Shown piece by piece: positions 8,012 through 15,634 of a stretch of 44,243 nt of DNA; position 1 is the first letter of the stretch; every line of letters starts with the position of its first letter. A model generated the notes under the pieces. It made no database searches and was not told where the DNA came from. It saw only the letters and a program-made list of their open reading frames with translations. Made by a program: the position numbers and the translations under genes. Source of the stretch: Erysipelotrichaceae bacterium (lineage in GTDB: Bacteria; Bacillota_I; Bacilli_A; Erysipelotrichales; Erysipelotrichaceae); NCBI GenBank assembly GCA_017432005.1, contig JAFRKA010000002.1, positions 1 through 44,243 on the forward strand, written 5' to 3'.

Positions 8012-8029
8012 CTTATTTGTTATTCTTCT
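7514..8029 (+). repeat. Duplicated C-terminal module, copy 2
   Basis: Partner of 5794-6303. The identity includes the TAG stop codon and the first bases of the 3' flank, so this is a segmental DNA copy rather than independent protein domains. Confidence 0.9.
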
Positions 8030-8037
8030 TTATATGC

Positions 8038-8072
8038 AACAAAACAGACCCGGTATCCGGGCCTGTTTTGTT
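8038..8072. terminator. Bidirectional terminator between lipoprotein and asp23
   Basis: AACAAAACAG-A-CCCGG and CCGGG-C-CTGTTTTGTT form a stem of about 15 pairs with one mismatch and a short TAT loop. A-rich and T-rich ends make it work in both directions for the converging genes. Confidence 0.85.
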
Positions 8073-8099
8073 CAGCCAGAAAAAAAGTAAGAATTGATC

Positions 8100-8411
8100 T
8101 TACTTTTTGCTTTCGAATCCCTGGATATCGATATTCACTTTCTTGCATTCGACTCCAGTCATGAGCAGGATGTTTTCCTTGACTTCATCCTGGACCTTGT
8201 TGCAGAGCTTTACGATATCGACACCCTGTTTTACTCTTAAAGCGATATTGACAGTCAGCTCATTGTTTTTATTCAATTTGCAGCTGACAAATTCAGAATC
8301 TTTTTTGGTAGGATAGATATTCTTAATACCGGAACAGGCAATAGCGGCGATATCCGCAAATGCTTTTTCACTTATTGTATATGTACCGATCTCGTTTTTC
8401 TTCAATTCCAT
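8100..8411 (-). CDS. Asp23/Gls24 family envelope stress protein
   Basis: 103 residues matching the Asp23 (DUF322) family. It has a conserved core with GTYTISEKAFADIAAIACSGI, ALRVKQGVDIVKLCNKVQDEV and ENILLMTGVECKKVNIDIQG. Family members are small cytosolic or membrane-associated proteins linked to envelope stress or alkaline shock. Which of the several Firmicute paralogues this is cannot be told; it is shorter than classical Asp23. The ribosome site is GAGGT. It is the last gene of the truB-ribF-rsmF-asp23 run. Confidence 0.9.
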   Translation of the reverse strand: MELKKNEIGTYTISEKAFADIAAIACSGIKNIYPTKKDSEFVSCKLNKNNELTVNIALRVKQGVDIVKLCNKVQDEVKENILLMTGVECKKVNIDIQGFESKK

Positions 8412-8433
8412 AGTTTACATACCTCAGTCAAAA

Positions 8434-9729
8434 TTATATCATTCTTCGCAATCCTTTAGGATATTTATTTTTCATGATACCGCTGGAACACTTGCCAAAA
8501 CCGAGTGAGTGTCCTCTATAGGTGATCAGATAGTAATTATTCGTAAGATCAGCTCTGAATTCGTTTCCGCTGATGAATCTGGTGTATTCTTCTTCGTTCA
8601 GATCATATCTATAGCGGTACAGGCCTCTCAGCGAATTGGCCCGGTAAAGATTGTGATTGGGTTCAAAACGCCTGTTTCTAATCTCTCCGATATTTATACC
8701 GTATTTGAGAACATTATTTTTTAGATCGATGAGCGGTATAAGTGAGAGATAGTAACGGTCATTATTCTTATACAGATAGTATTCATCAAGAATCAGATTC
8801 TTCTGAAGGAAATCCTCGACCGTCCTGTCTTTTACCGGTTTCATATAACGTAAGTTCCCGTCATTCTTTATCCCGCTTTTCCTCATCAGAGCAAAGAACT
8901 GGCCTTCAGTATTATTTAGCGGTGAAAGTTTAACTGTACCCGGCAGTTTAGACGACGAAGGAAGATCGACAGGTATCAGCGACATATCACTGTGTTTTTC
9001 AAGAAAAGAACTGATCTGATCTTCATCTTCTTCAAAAGCATATGTACAGGTCGAATAGATAAGCTGTCCTCCTGGCGCAAGAAGCCTGTAGGCGTCTTGT
9101 AACAGTTCAGACTGCAGTCTGGCAAGTGAATCGATATTCTTTAATGAATAATCCTCAAGTATTTCAGGATATTTTCTGATCATCCCTTCGCCGGAACACG
9201 GCGCATCAAGAATGACTATATCAGCTTTTTCCTGAAGTTCATCAGCCAGTTTCGCTGTTTCCTTATTCGTAACGATCACATTATCCAGACCGCATCTTTC
9301 CAGATTGGAGGAAAGTACCAATGACCGATCATGTTTAACATCATTGGAGATACAAAGGACATCAGGGTCAAGTCTATTGAGGATATTGATGGTCTTGCCT
9401 CCGGGAGCAGCACACATATCCACGACGATCTTAACGTCTTTCCTGTCGATAAACTTTGTCGTCAGTGAAGCAGCTATCTCCTGAGGATAGATCAGTCCCA
9501 GTTCATATGCGATACTTTTACCGATATTCTCTTCATTATGATAATAGCTGTCATCAGTCAGCTGTGATCTGTGAAATTCAAAATCCAACAGATCATAGAT
9601 TTCATCCTTACTGGCTTTTCTGGTATTGAGAAAGAAACCCTGTGTCGGCTTTTCAGCAAGCAGTTTCAGAAAAGACTTACTTTCATCCCCAAAGTATTTT
9701 TCTGCTCTTTTTTCAAACAATTCATTCAT
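8434..9729 (-). CDS. rsmF: RsmF/RsmB-type rRNA cytosine-C5 methyltransferase
   Basis: 431 residues. This NOP2/Sun family enzyme transfers a methyl group from S-adenosylmethionine to C5 of a cytosine in 16S rRNA. Motif I is VDMCAAPGGKT (about 103-113). Motif IV is DAPCSGEGM with Cys178, and motif VI is STCTYAFEEDE with Cys228; these two cysteines are the release and catalytic nucleophiles of the family. A C-terminal region of about 130 residues resembles the RsmF-type RNA-binding extension. The N-terminus overlaps the end of ribF by eight bases, so translation is probably coupled. The exact target cytosine is not readable from the sequence. Confidence 0.9.
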   Translation of the reverse strand: MNELFEKRAEKYFGDESKSFLKLLAEKPTQGFFLNTRKASKDEIYDLLDFEFHRSQLTDDSYYHNEENIGKSIAYELGLIYPQEIAASLTTKFIDRKDVKIVVDMCAAPGGKTINILNRLDPDVLCISNDVKHDRSLVLSSNLERCGLDNVIVTNKETAKLADELQEKADIVILDAPCSGEGMIRKYPEILEDYSLKNIDSLARLQSELLQDAYRLLAPGGQLIYSTCTYAFEEDEDQISSFLEKHSDMSLIPVDLPSSSKLPGTVKLSPLNNTEGQFFALMRKSGIKNDGNLRYMKPVKDRTVEDFLQKNLILDEYYLYKNNDRYYLSLIPLIDLKNNVLKYGINIGEIRNRRFEPNHNLYRANSLRGLYRYRYDLNEEEYTRFISGNEFRADLTNNYYLITYRGHSLGFGKCSSGIMKNKYPKGLRRMI

Positions 9730-10474
9730 TGATGAAACCTATGATGATATCTGATTCAGCCGTTACTGGAAAATCAGTTTCTGTCCTGAAATGACCCTCG
9801 TGAACGACGATATCATCAGGAAAACAGGCAGATGGAGGAATAAGGATATCTTTATCACTCAAAACTGCTTCTATAAGCCATTTTCCGCTGTTTTCCGTTA
9901 CATTTACTGTCTTCAGCAGTAAATAATAGTCAAAGCCTAAAAGCCTGTTTACAGCCTTTATATCGCCTTCACTGATCTTTTCCTTGATCCTGGTAGATGA
10001 TATCTTCTTTCCATGGTCTTTACATTCGTCTACAATGTCTACCTTGAAGTTACCGTATCTTTTCAGGGAACGCGGATCCCCTTTCCCTTGATATGCAAAG
10101 CGGAAATCATAACCGCAGATCAGTTCATTGATGTTCAGTTTGGTTAGGTAACCATTAATAAAATCGGCAGCTGATAGTCTCATCATCTCTTCATCAAAAC
10201 TGATGATTATCATGATATCGATGCCGAAGAATTCGGCCAGCTGTTTTCGCTGTTTCAGTGAAAAAATATGCTGCTGTTTCTTTTTAAAGATAAGATCCAT
10301 CGGATCGGGATCAAAGCAGATCATGGCGGCTTTAAGATCATTTCTTTGTGCACAAGCGACAGTTTCTCTGATCAGTGACTGATGTCCCTTATGCATCCCG
10401 TCAAAAAAACCGATACAGGCACAGATCTGCTCATTAAAAACAAAATTTTTATCTCTTATTCTGACTGTTCTCAC
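9722..10474 (-). CDS. ribF: RibF-like FAD synthetase, riboflavin kinase domain degenerate
   Basis: 250 residues against about 310 for full RibF. The N-terminal FMN adenylyltransferase domain is intact: IGFFDGMHKGHQSL near residue 21, CFDPDP, a conserved GYDFRFAYQGKGD, and ISSTRIKEKISEGDIKAVNRLLGFDY. The C-terminal riboflavin kinase half is missing its signature (normally a glycine-rich segment with LGxPTAN and the catalytic Glu). In its place are about 60 unrelated-looking residues. It should therefore convert FMN to FAD, but kinase activity is doubtful. The start overlaps the truB stop as ATGA. Gene order truB-ribF is conserved across Firmicutes. Confidence 0.85.
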   Translation of the reverse strand: MRTVRIRDKNFVFNEQICACIGFFDGMHKGHQSLIRETVACAQRNDLKAAMICFDPDPMDLIFKKKQQHIFSLKQRKQLAEFFGIDIMIIISFDEEMMRLSAADFINGYLTKLNINELICGYDFRFAYQGKGDPRSLKRYGNFKVDIVDECKDHGKKISSTRIKEKISEGDIKAVNRLLGFDYYLLLKTVNVTENSGKWLIEAVLSDKDILIPPSACFPDDIVVHEGHFRTETDFPVTAESDIIIGFINE

Positions 10475-11313
10475 CAGAGTCCCCTTACCGTTTTATATTC
10501 ATCATGATCCTTTTCATAGATCGCCAGCGCTTCATTGTTATGACATATCAGCACTCGGTCGGCATCTTCTTCGAGTTTTATTCTTTTTCCGTTTCTGATC
10601 ACTTCAGGATCGGGATAGTCGACAGTTCTGTATCTTTTGGACAGCAGTTCAAGAAGATCATGTGCAGTATAACTGCCCTTTTCTATATCTTCAAGCCTGT
10701 CACATTCTTCGACTCTTATATCATCTACAGCTGTTCTTCTTAACGATATCACCGTCCCGCAGATATTCAGTTTATCCAGTATATCTCTGGCCAGCGCACG
10801 GATATATGTTCCTGATGATACTCTGGTCCTGAAGGTAAAAACATCATCTGCTACTTCGAGCAGTTCGATATCGGACACTTCAATGTTCCTCTTCGGAAGT
10901 TCAACTTCCTTTCCTTCCAGCTGATATCTGTAAAGACGCTTCCCGTCGACGCTTACAGCACTGGTCAGAGGAACTTCCTGAAGGCTCGTACCGAGGAATC
11001 TTTTCATGACACTGTCTATCTTTTCCCAGTCAGGCATTTCACATTCTTCTTCCCTGATAACGTTACCGTCGATATCAAGTGAATCTGTCACAATACCGGT
11101 CTTTACGGAAGCGATATATTCCTTGGAATCAGATACCAGAAACTGGTTGGCTTTTGTCGCCTTATCAAAAAGAACGACCATTACACCGGTCGCCAGAGGG
11201 TCAAGTGTTCCGGTATGTCCGATCTTGCGTGTATGCAGGACTTTGCGCAGTCTGAAACAGACATCAAAGGAGGAAATACCTGACGGTTTATCGATAAACA
11301 GGACGTTCTTCAT
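10471..11313 (-). CDS. truB: tRNA pseudouridine-55 synthase TruB
   Basis: 280 residues. TruB isomerizes U55 in the T-loop of nearly all tRNAs. The catalytic motif IGHTGTLDPLATGVM holds the nucleophile Asp38. SSGTYIRALARDI and the KxxGxxxHTRKIG context are intact, and a short PUA-like C-terminus is present. It heads the truB-ribF-rsmF-asp23 run. The ATG has no Shine-Dalgarno sequence; an extended -10 (TGTTATAAT) ends ten bases before it, so the transcript is probably leaderless or nearly so. Confidence 0.95.
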   Translation of the reverse strand: MKNVLFIDKPSGISSFDVCFRLRKVLHTRKIGHTGTLDPLATGVMVVLFDKATKANQFLVSDSKEYIASVKTGIVTDSLDIDGNVIREEECEMPDWEKIDSVMKRFLGTSLQEVPLTSAVSVDGKRLYRYQLEGKEVELPKRNIEVSDIELLEVADDVFTFRTRVSSGTYIRALARDILDKLNICGTVISLRRTAVDDIRVEECDRLEDIEKGSYTAHDLLELLSKRYRTVDYPDPEVIRNGKRIKLEEDADRVLICHNNEALAIYEKDHDEYKTVRGLW

Positions 11314-11316
11314 GCA

Positions 11317-11344
11317 TTGAAAATTATAACATGAGAGCTATAAT
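11317..11344 (+). promoter_or_regulatory. Promoter of the ttcA-like gene
   Basis: TTGAAA (11317-11322), a 16-base spacer, then perfect TATAAT (11339-11344). The ATG begins seven bases after the box, where transcription itself should start, and there is no ribosome site. Confidence 0.7.
11323..11331 (-). promoter_or_regulatory. Extended -10 of truB
   Basis: Minus-strand TG-T-TATAAT (-10 hexamer 11323-11328), nine bases from the truB ATG. It lies in the spacer of the opposing ttcA promoter. Confidence 0.55.
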
Positions 11345-11350
11345 AAGCGT

Positions 11351-12103
11351 ATGTCGATGAAGAAACTGCTGGCTCAGGTCCGCAAGGCTGATCAGTTGTA
11401 TTCCCTGATAGAAGAAAATGACAGGATAGCTGTCGGGCTTTCAGGCGGCAAGGATTCTTCATTATTGCTTTACACTTTATATCTTTACCATTTTCTTTAT
11501 GAGAATACCTATCATAAATCATTTGAATTCATCGGCATCCATCTGAATCTGAATTTCGGCGAAGAGGATATAAAGCCATTACTTGACTGGTTCTCGCAAT
11601 ATCCGATCGAAATACACTGCGAGGACAGTAAGATCGCTGATATCCTTAAACTCAATCTGCACAACGAAAGGATCGACTGTTCACTTTGTTCGACGCTTAA
11701 AAAAGGCGCCGTCATCAGAAGCGCCAAAGCTTTGGGATGCAACAAAGTCGCTTTCGCCCATCACGCCGATGATGCGATCGAGACACTGTTTATGAATATG
11801 ATCTACGGCGGAAGGATCGCCACATTTGATCCGAAGATGTATCTTGATCATTCTGATACGACCTTTATCAGACCTTTCTGCATGTCATTTGAATCCGATA
11901 TCGCCAATGTCGGACGTAAACTTGAGATCCCGGTCATTAGATCAGGCTGTCCCAATGACGGTTTCACCAAAAGACAGGACATCAAAGAGATGCTGCACAG
12001 GCTGTATCATGAATATCCGCAGGCGAAAGAAAACTTCCTGCTTTCGCTCTACAATAAAGACAAACTCAACTTATATATGCAGAAACTAGATCCGAAGATC
12101 TAG
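11351..12103 (+). CDS. ttcA: TtcA-like tRNA 2-thiocytidine synthetase
   Basis: 250 residues. TtcA activates C32 of tRNA with ATP and inserts sulfur with help from a 4Fe-4S cluster. The PP-loop SGGKDS is at residues 31-36. Cluster-type cysteines are present at C110 and C113 (CSLC) and C200 (SGCPNDG), matching the three-cysteine pattern of TtcA. AFAHHADDAIETLFMNMIYGG is a family signature. It could be a related thiolation paralogue with another target base. Two starts (residue 1 or 3) are possible; neither has a ribosome site. The gene diverges from truB across only 37 bases, and its end overlaps the convergent gene by four bases. Confidence 0.85.
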   Translation: MSMKKLLAQVRKADQLYSLIEENDRIAVGLSGGKDSSLLLYTLYLYHFLYENTYHKSFEFIGIHLNLNFGEEDIKPLLDWFSQYPIEIHCEDSKIADILKLNLHNERIDCSLCSTLKKGAVIRSAKALGCNKVAFAHHADDAIETLFMNMIYGGRIATFDPKMYLDHSDTTFIRPFCMSFESDIANVGRKLEIPVIRSGCPNDGFTKRQDIKEMLHRLYHEYPQAKENFLLSLYNKDKLNLYMQKLDPKI

Positions 12104-12636
12104 TTTTTACTTAAGAGATTTTTGAACACAAAGTATTCTTCCAGCGGAAGACGAATTATCAGATCAGTAATCATCGACGGCGCAAAGATCGCATGGACTC
12201 TGTATCCGTATTTTCTGGCGAGCAGTCTGGCTCTGAAGATATGATAATCAGAACTGCAGACAGTGATCTTTTTATTTACGTCCAGCAGCTGTTTTGAAAA
12301 CTTCATGTTTTCCGGAGTATTCTGTGCCTTATCCTCAAGGATTATCCTGTTTCTGGTGATATGTCTGTCGATCAGCATCTCTTGCATCTTGAAAGCCTCA
12401 GAGATCGTATTGTTGCCGGTGATGCCTCCCGATACGATAACAAGACAGTCCGGGTTCTTTTTCAGATATCTTTCAGCTCTGTTTACCCTGTTTATCAGCG
12501 TGAACGTCTCCATGTCTTTGTTCAGGGAAGATCCCAGAACAATCAGATAATCAGCATTATCCGCATCAAAATCATAGCGGGCTGCCATGATCACCAGAGC
12601 ATAAATAATAATGACATAAAGTATTAATTTAAGCAT
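12100..12636 (-). CDS. YdcF/SanA-type DUF218 membrane protein
   Basis: 178 residues. One N-terminal helix (about 3-18) is followed by a DUF218 domain: ADYLIVLGSSL at the start, RVNRAERYLKK, VIVSGGITGNNTISEAFKMQE, EDKAQNTPENMKFSKQLL and VCSSDYHIFRARLLARKYG. These are the conserved segments of the YdcF/SanA/ElyC fold, which in several bacteria affects envelope integrity or polyprenyl-phosphate metabolism. The biochemical role here is unknown. There is no ribosome site before the chosen ATG; it is kept because it supplies the membrane anchor. Confidence 0.8.
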   Translation of the reverse strand: MLKLILYVIIIYALVIMAARYDFDADNADYLIVLGSSLNKDMETFTLINRVNRAERYLKKNPDCLVIVSGGITGNNTISEAFKMQEMLIDRHITRNRIILEDKAQNTPENMKFSKQLLDVNKKITVCSSDYHIFRARLLARKYGYRVHAIFAPSMITDLIIRLPLEEYFVFKNLLSKN

Positions 12637-12645
12637 ATCAAGCAG

Positions 12646-12669
12646 AAAGGTGCTTTATTAAGCACCTTT
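12646..12669. terminator. Hairpin at the end of the cation ATPase gene
   Basis: AAAGGTGCTT-TATT-AAGCACCTTT, a perfect 10-bp stem. It abuts the ATPase stop codon on the minus strand, but the T-run beyond it on that strand is short, so its efficiency is uncertain. Confidence 0.6.
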
Positions 12670-15386
12670 TATTCGTTTTCAAGAGTACTTCTTCTGATCG
12701 CTTTACCGATCTCGAATGCCGGGAATGTCGATAAAGACAGAAGAACACAGATCAGCAGTTCTTTGGTTTCAAATGTGCCCGGAACGATACCGAAGACTGT
12801 ACTGAGGCCCGGCATATAGATAGCTGCAAGAGTTATCGCAACCGTAATGATCGTTGCCCCTAATAACCACCAGTTGAAATTCTTCAGCATCGACGCGGAG
12901 AAGATCGATTTGGTCTGTGAACGCATATTTATCGCACAGCAGATCTCCGCAAAGTTGACCGTCAGGAAAGCCATGGCAATCGCATTGACACAGTTTTCAC
13001 CGCCGAAGAATCCGGCGATCGTACCTTTTTCAAGATACAGTCCGATAAAATACGCCAGCAGTTCGATGATCGCCAGATAGATGCCCTGCCATACCATATC
13101 CACACCGGCACCGTGAGCAAATATTCCTTCCGATGAATTACGCGGTTTTCTGCTCATGACATCGCCTTCAGCCTTCTCCATACCGAGAGCCAGACCCGGA
13201 AGTGAATCCGTGACCATGTTTATCCACAGCAGATGGACAGGCGTCAGCAGCGTAAAATTCAGAAGCGAAGCTACGAACATGATGATGACTTCACAAAGAT
13301 TCGTCGAAAGCTGGAACTGAATGACTTTGCAGACATTGTCATAGATCTTTCTTCCTTCTTCGACGGCATTGACGATCGTCGCGAAGTTGTCATCAGCCAG
13401 GACCATGTCAGCAACAGATTTTGTTACATCTGTTCCGGTGATGCCCATGCCGATACCGATATCGGCTGCCTTGATCGACGGAGCATCATTGACACCGTCA
13501 CCGGTCATCGCCGTGACCATATCTCTGGTCTTCCAGGCATTGACGATCCTGGTCTTGTGTTCAGGCTGTACACGGGCATAGACAGAATATCTCGTAACTA
13601 CATCGAGCATTTCCTCATCCGAGTATTTATCCAGTTCATGACCTTCAATAGCCTGTTTTTCATCCGTAATGATGCCCAGATCCTTGCCTATGGCGACAGC
13701 TGTATCCTTGTGGTCGCCGGTGATCATGATCGGAGTGATGCCAGCTGAACGGCATTCCTTGATCGCTTCATAGACTTCAGGACGGCACGGATCGATCATA
13801 CCGACAAAGCCGATGAAGACCATGTTGTATTCAAGATCTTCCGTTTCGATCGAATCAGGCATCTTATCATATGTCTTATAGGCTGCTCCCAGGACACGCA
13901 GTGCTTTGGAAGCATATTCTTTATTCTTGGCGATGATCTCTTTCTTCAGATCATCAGTCATCTTTATCTCACCTTTATCGCTCAGATAACGATCACATCT
14001 GTCCAGCATCACATCCAGAGCACCTTTGGTGTACTGCGTGATCCTTTGTCCTTCAGGATGCAGCGTAGACATCATCTTGCGGTTGGAATCAAAAGGCGCT
14101 TCACCGACACGCGGCAGTTTCTCCTTCAGTTCATATTTCGGCAGACCGATACTGTTGGCATAGTTGACCAGTGCACATTCGGTCGGCTCACCTACTGAAT
14201 ACTCTTCACCCGGTTTGATCTCAGCATCAGAACAAAGGGCCATAGCTGTTGCGAGCAGCTTTTTGTTGGAAGTATATTCATCAACGACCGTCATCTTGTT
14301 CTGTGTTAAAGTTCCGGTCTTATCGCTGCATATGATATTTGTGCAGCCAAGTGTTTCAACAGCCGTCAGTTTCCTGATCAGAGCCTGTCTTTTGGCCATG
14401 GCTGATACACCGATCGAAAGAATGATCGTCACGACAGCCGGAAGTCCTTCCGGAATAGCTGCGACAGCCAAAGCGATCGCGGCAACGAATGTGTTAAGTA
14501 CGGTATTCCCAAGTAATGACATCGAAAATCTGTCAGAATGGATGATCAGATTCTCGATAACACCGACAGCGAACACCAGAACACAGATGATGATGACCAG
14601 TTTTGTAAGAAAAGCAGAAAGCTCGCCCATCTTTTTCTGCAATGGCGTAAGCTCTTTTTCCGCCAGCGTCAGAGCGTCAGCGATTCTGCCCATCTCCGTA
14701 TCCATACCGCAGGCTGTAACTACCGCCTTACCGCGGCCATAAACGACTGTCGAGCCGTTATAAAGCATATTGCGGCGGTCACCGAGAGTCACATCATCCT
14801 TGGATTCTTCACACATCAGAACATCGACGATCTTATTTACCGGTACAGATTCACCGGTCAGTGCTGCCTCTTCCGCCTTCAGAGAATGGCTTTCCAGGAT
14901 ACGGCAATCAGCCGGGACTGTATCACCTGCTTCAAAGACGATCACATCACCGACACAGATATCTTCTGATTTGACGACAACGACTTCATTGTCTCTTAAG
15001 ACCTTGGATGTTGAAGCCGTCATCTGCATCAGTGCCTCCATCGCACCTTCAGCTTTTGATTCCTGGATCAGCGACATAATGGTATTGATGATAACGACTG
15101 CCATGATGACTATGACATCGGCAAATTCCGACAGACTGAAGCCGTTTTCCATCTGCAGGACATTGACAAGCGCCTGAATAGCTGCTGCGACCAGCAGCAT
15201 GATGATCATCGGATCAGATATCGATTCGAGAAAACGCCTGATCAGAGGCTTTTTCTCTGCTTCTTTCAGTTTGTTTTTTCCGTTTTCACTGATTCTCTTT
15301 TCAGCCTCAGCGGAGCTGAGACCATTTTCTGAAGATCCTACTTCTTCCAATACTCTGGAAGCATCTTCAAGATAATATTTGTTCAT
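12669..15386 (-). CDS. P2-type cation-transporting ATPase (calcium or manganese)
   Basis: 905 residues, full length for a P2A/P2B ATPase. It pumps divalent cations across the membrane through an aspartyl-phosphate intermediate. Visible parts are the actuator TGES, the M4 site VAAIPEGLP, the phosphorylation loop CSDKTGTLTQNKM (Asp near residue 352), the hinge MTGDGVNDAPSIKAADIGIGMG, and NMVTDSLPG in M6. The family is usually annotated as Ca2+ export. The 5' leader, however, is a yybP-ykoY riboswitch, an RNA class that senses Mn2+ and often sits before Mn2+ exporters including P-type ATPases. Manganese is therefore at least as likely a substrate; this is inference from regulation, not from site residues. 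Confidence 0.93.
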   Translation of the reverse strand: MNKYYLEDASRVLEEVGSSENGLSSAEAEKRISENGKNKLKEAEKKPLIRRFLESISDPMIIMLLVAAAIQALVNVLQMENGFSLSEFADVIVIMAVVIINTIMSLIQESKAEGAMEALMQMTASTSKVLRDNEVVVVKSEDICVGDVIVFEAGDTVPADCRILESHSLKAEEAALTGESVPVNKIVDVLMCEESKDDVTLGDRRNMLYNGSTVVYGRGKAVVTACGMDTEMGRIADALTLAEKELTPLQKKMGELSAFLTKLVIIICVLVFAVGVIENLIIHSDRFSMSLLGNTVLNTFVAAIALAVAAIPEGLPAVVTIILSIGVSAMAKRQALIRKLTAVETLGCTNIICSDKTGTLTQNKMTVVDEYTSNKKLLATAMALCSDAEIKPGEEYSVGEPTECALVNYANSIGLPKYELKEKLPRVGEAPFDSNRKMMSTLHPEGQRITQYTKGALDVMLDRCDRYLSDKGEIKMTDDLKKEIIAKNKEYASKALRVLGAAYKTYDKMPDSIETEDLEYNMVFIGFVGMIDPCRPEVYEAIKECRSAGITPIMITGDHKDTAVAIGKDLGIITDEKQAIEGHELDKYSDEEMLDVVTRYSVYARVQPEHKTRIVNAWKTRDMVTAMTGDGVNDAPSIKAADIGIGMGITGTDVTKSVADMVLADDNFATIVNAVEEGRKIYDNVCKVIQFQLSTNLCEVIIMFVASLLNFTLLTPVHLLWINMVTDSLPGLALGMEKAEGDVMSRKPRNSSEGIFAHGAGVDMVWQGIYLAIIELLAYFIGLYLEKGTIAGFFGGENCVNAIAMAFLTVNFAEICCAINMRSQTKSIFSASMLKNFNWWLLGATIITVAITLAAIYMPGLSTVFGIVPGTFETKELLICVLLSLSTFPAFEIGKAIRRSTLENE

Positions 15387-15402
15387 AATTTCCCTTTCTC
15401 TT

Positions 15403-15431
15403 AAAATAAAAACTCATGATCATGCATGAGT
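15403..15431 (-). terminator. Regulated terminator of the riboswitch
   Basis: Minus-strand ACTCATG, a six-base loop, CATGAGT and then TTTTATTTT. It is a compact intrinsic terminator that ends about 17 bases before the ATPase start codon. Its 5' arm can instead pair with the upstream copy at 15439-15446. Confidence 0.8.
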
Positions 15432-15438
15432 CATCATA

Positions 15439-15548
15439 ACTCATGCATAACTCCTGTTACACATGAGTCTCGCATTTTAAGGCAAACCAGGCATAAAGCC
15501 GAGATTGTTGGCTTGACACGCTTATTAAAGCGTTAGCTACTCCCTCAT
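15439..15548 (-). promoter_or_regulatory. yybP-ykoY (Mn2+) riboswitch with switching arm
   Basis: On the minus strand the leader contains GAGGGAGTAGC, an ACGC/GCGT hairpin followed by GTCAAGCC, then GGC, and finally ATGCGAGACTC. This order matches the yybP-ykoY aptamer (Rfam RF00080). P1 pairs ATGAG (15544-15548) with CTCAT (15463-15467). The 15439-15446 arm (GCATGAGT) can pair either with the P1 3' strand or with the 5' arm of the terminator. The RNA lies directly upstream of the P2-type ATPase, a known gene context for this class. I compared it from memory; a covariance-model search would settle it. Confidence 0.85.
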
Positions 15549-15600
15549 TCGACATGATTTTACTATAATCGTTTATATTTTACAATCTGCGTAACGCAAT

Positions 15601-15628
15601 TTTCAAAACTTTGATAATCAAGTAAAAT
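15601..15628 (+). promoter_or_regulatory. Probable promoter of the radical SAM gene
   Basis: TAAAAT (15623-15628) lies exactly six bases before the ATG. A weak -35, TTTCAA, is 16 bases upstream. No ribosome site is present. Confidence 0.4.
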
Positions 15629-15634
15629 CAAATT

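Noticed and set aside
13233..15177. Several plus-strand frames of 130-190 codons opposite the cation ATPase
   Set aside because: They overlap each other and the ATPase, lack ribosome sites, and the ATPase is unambiguous.
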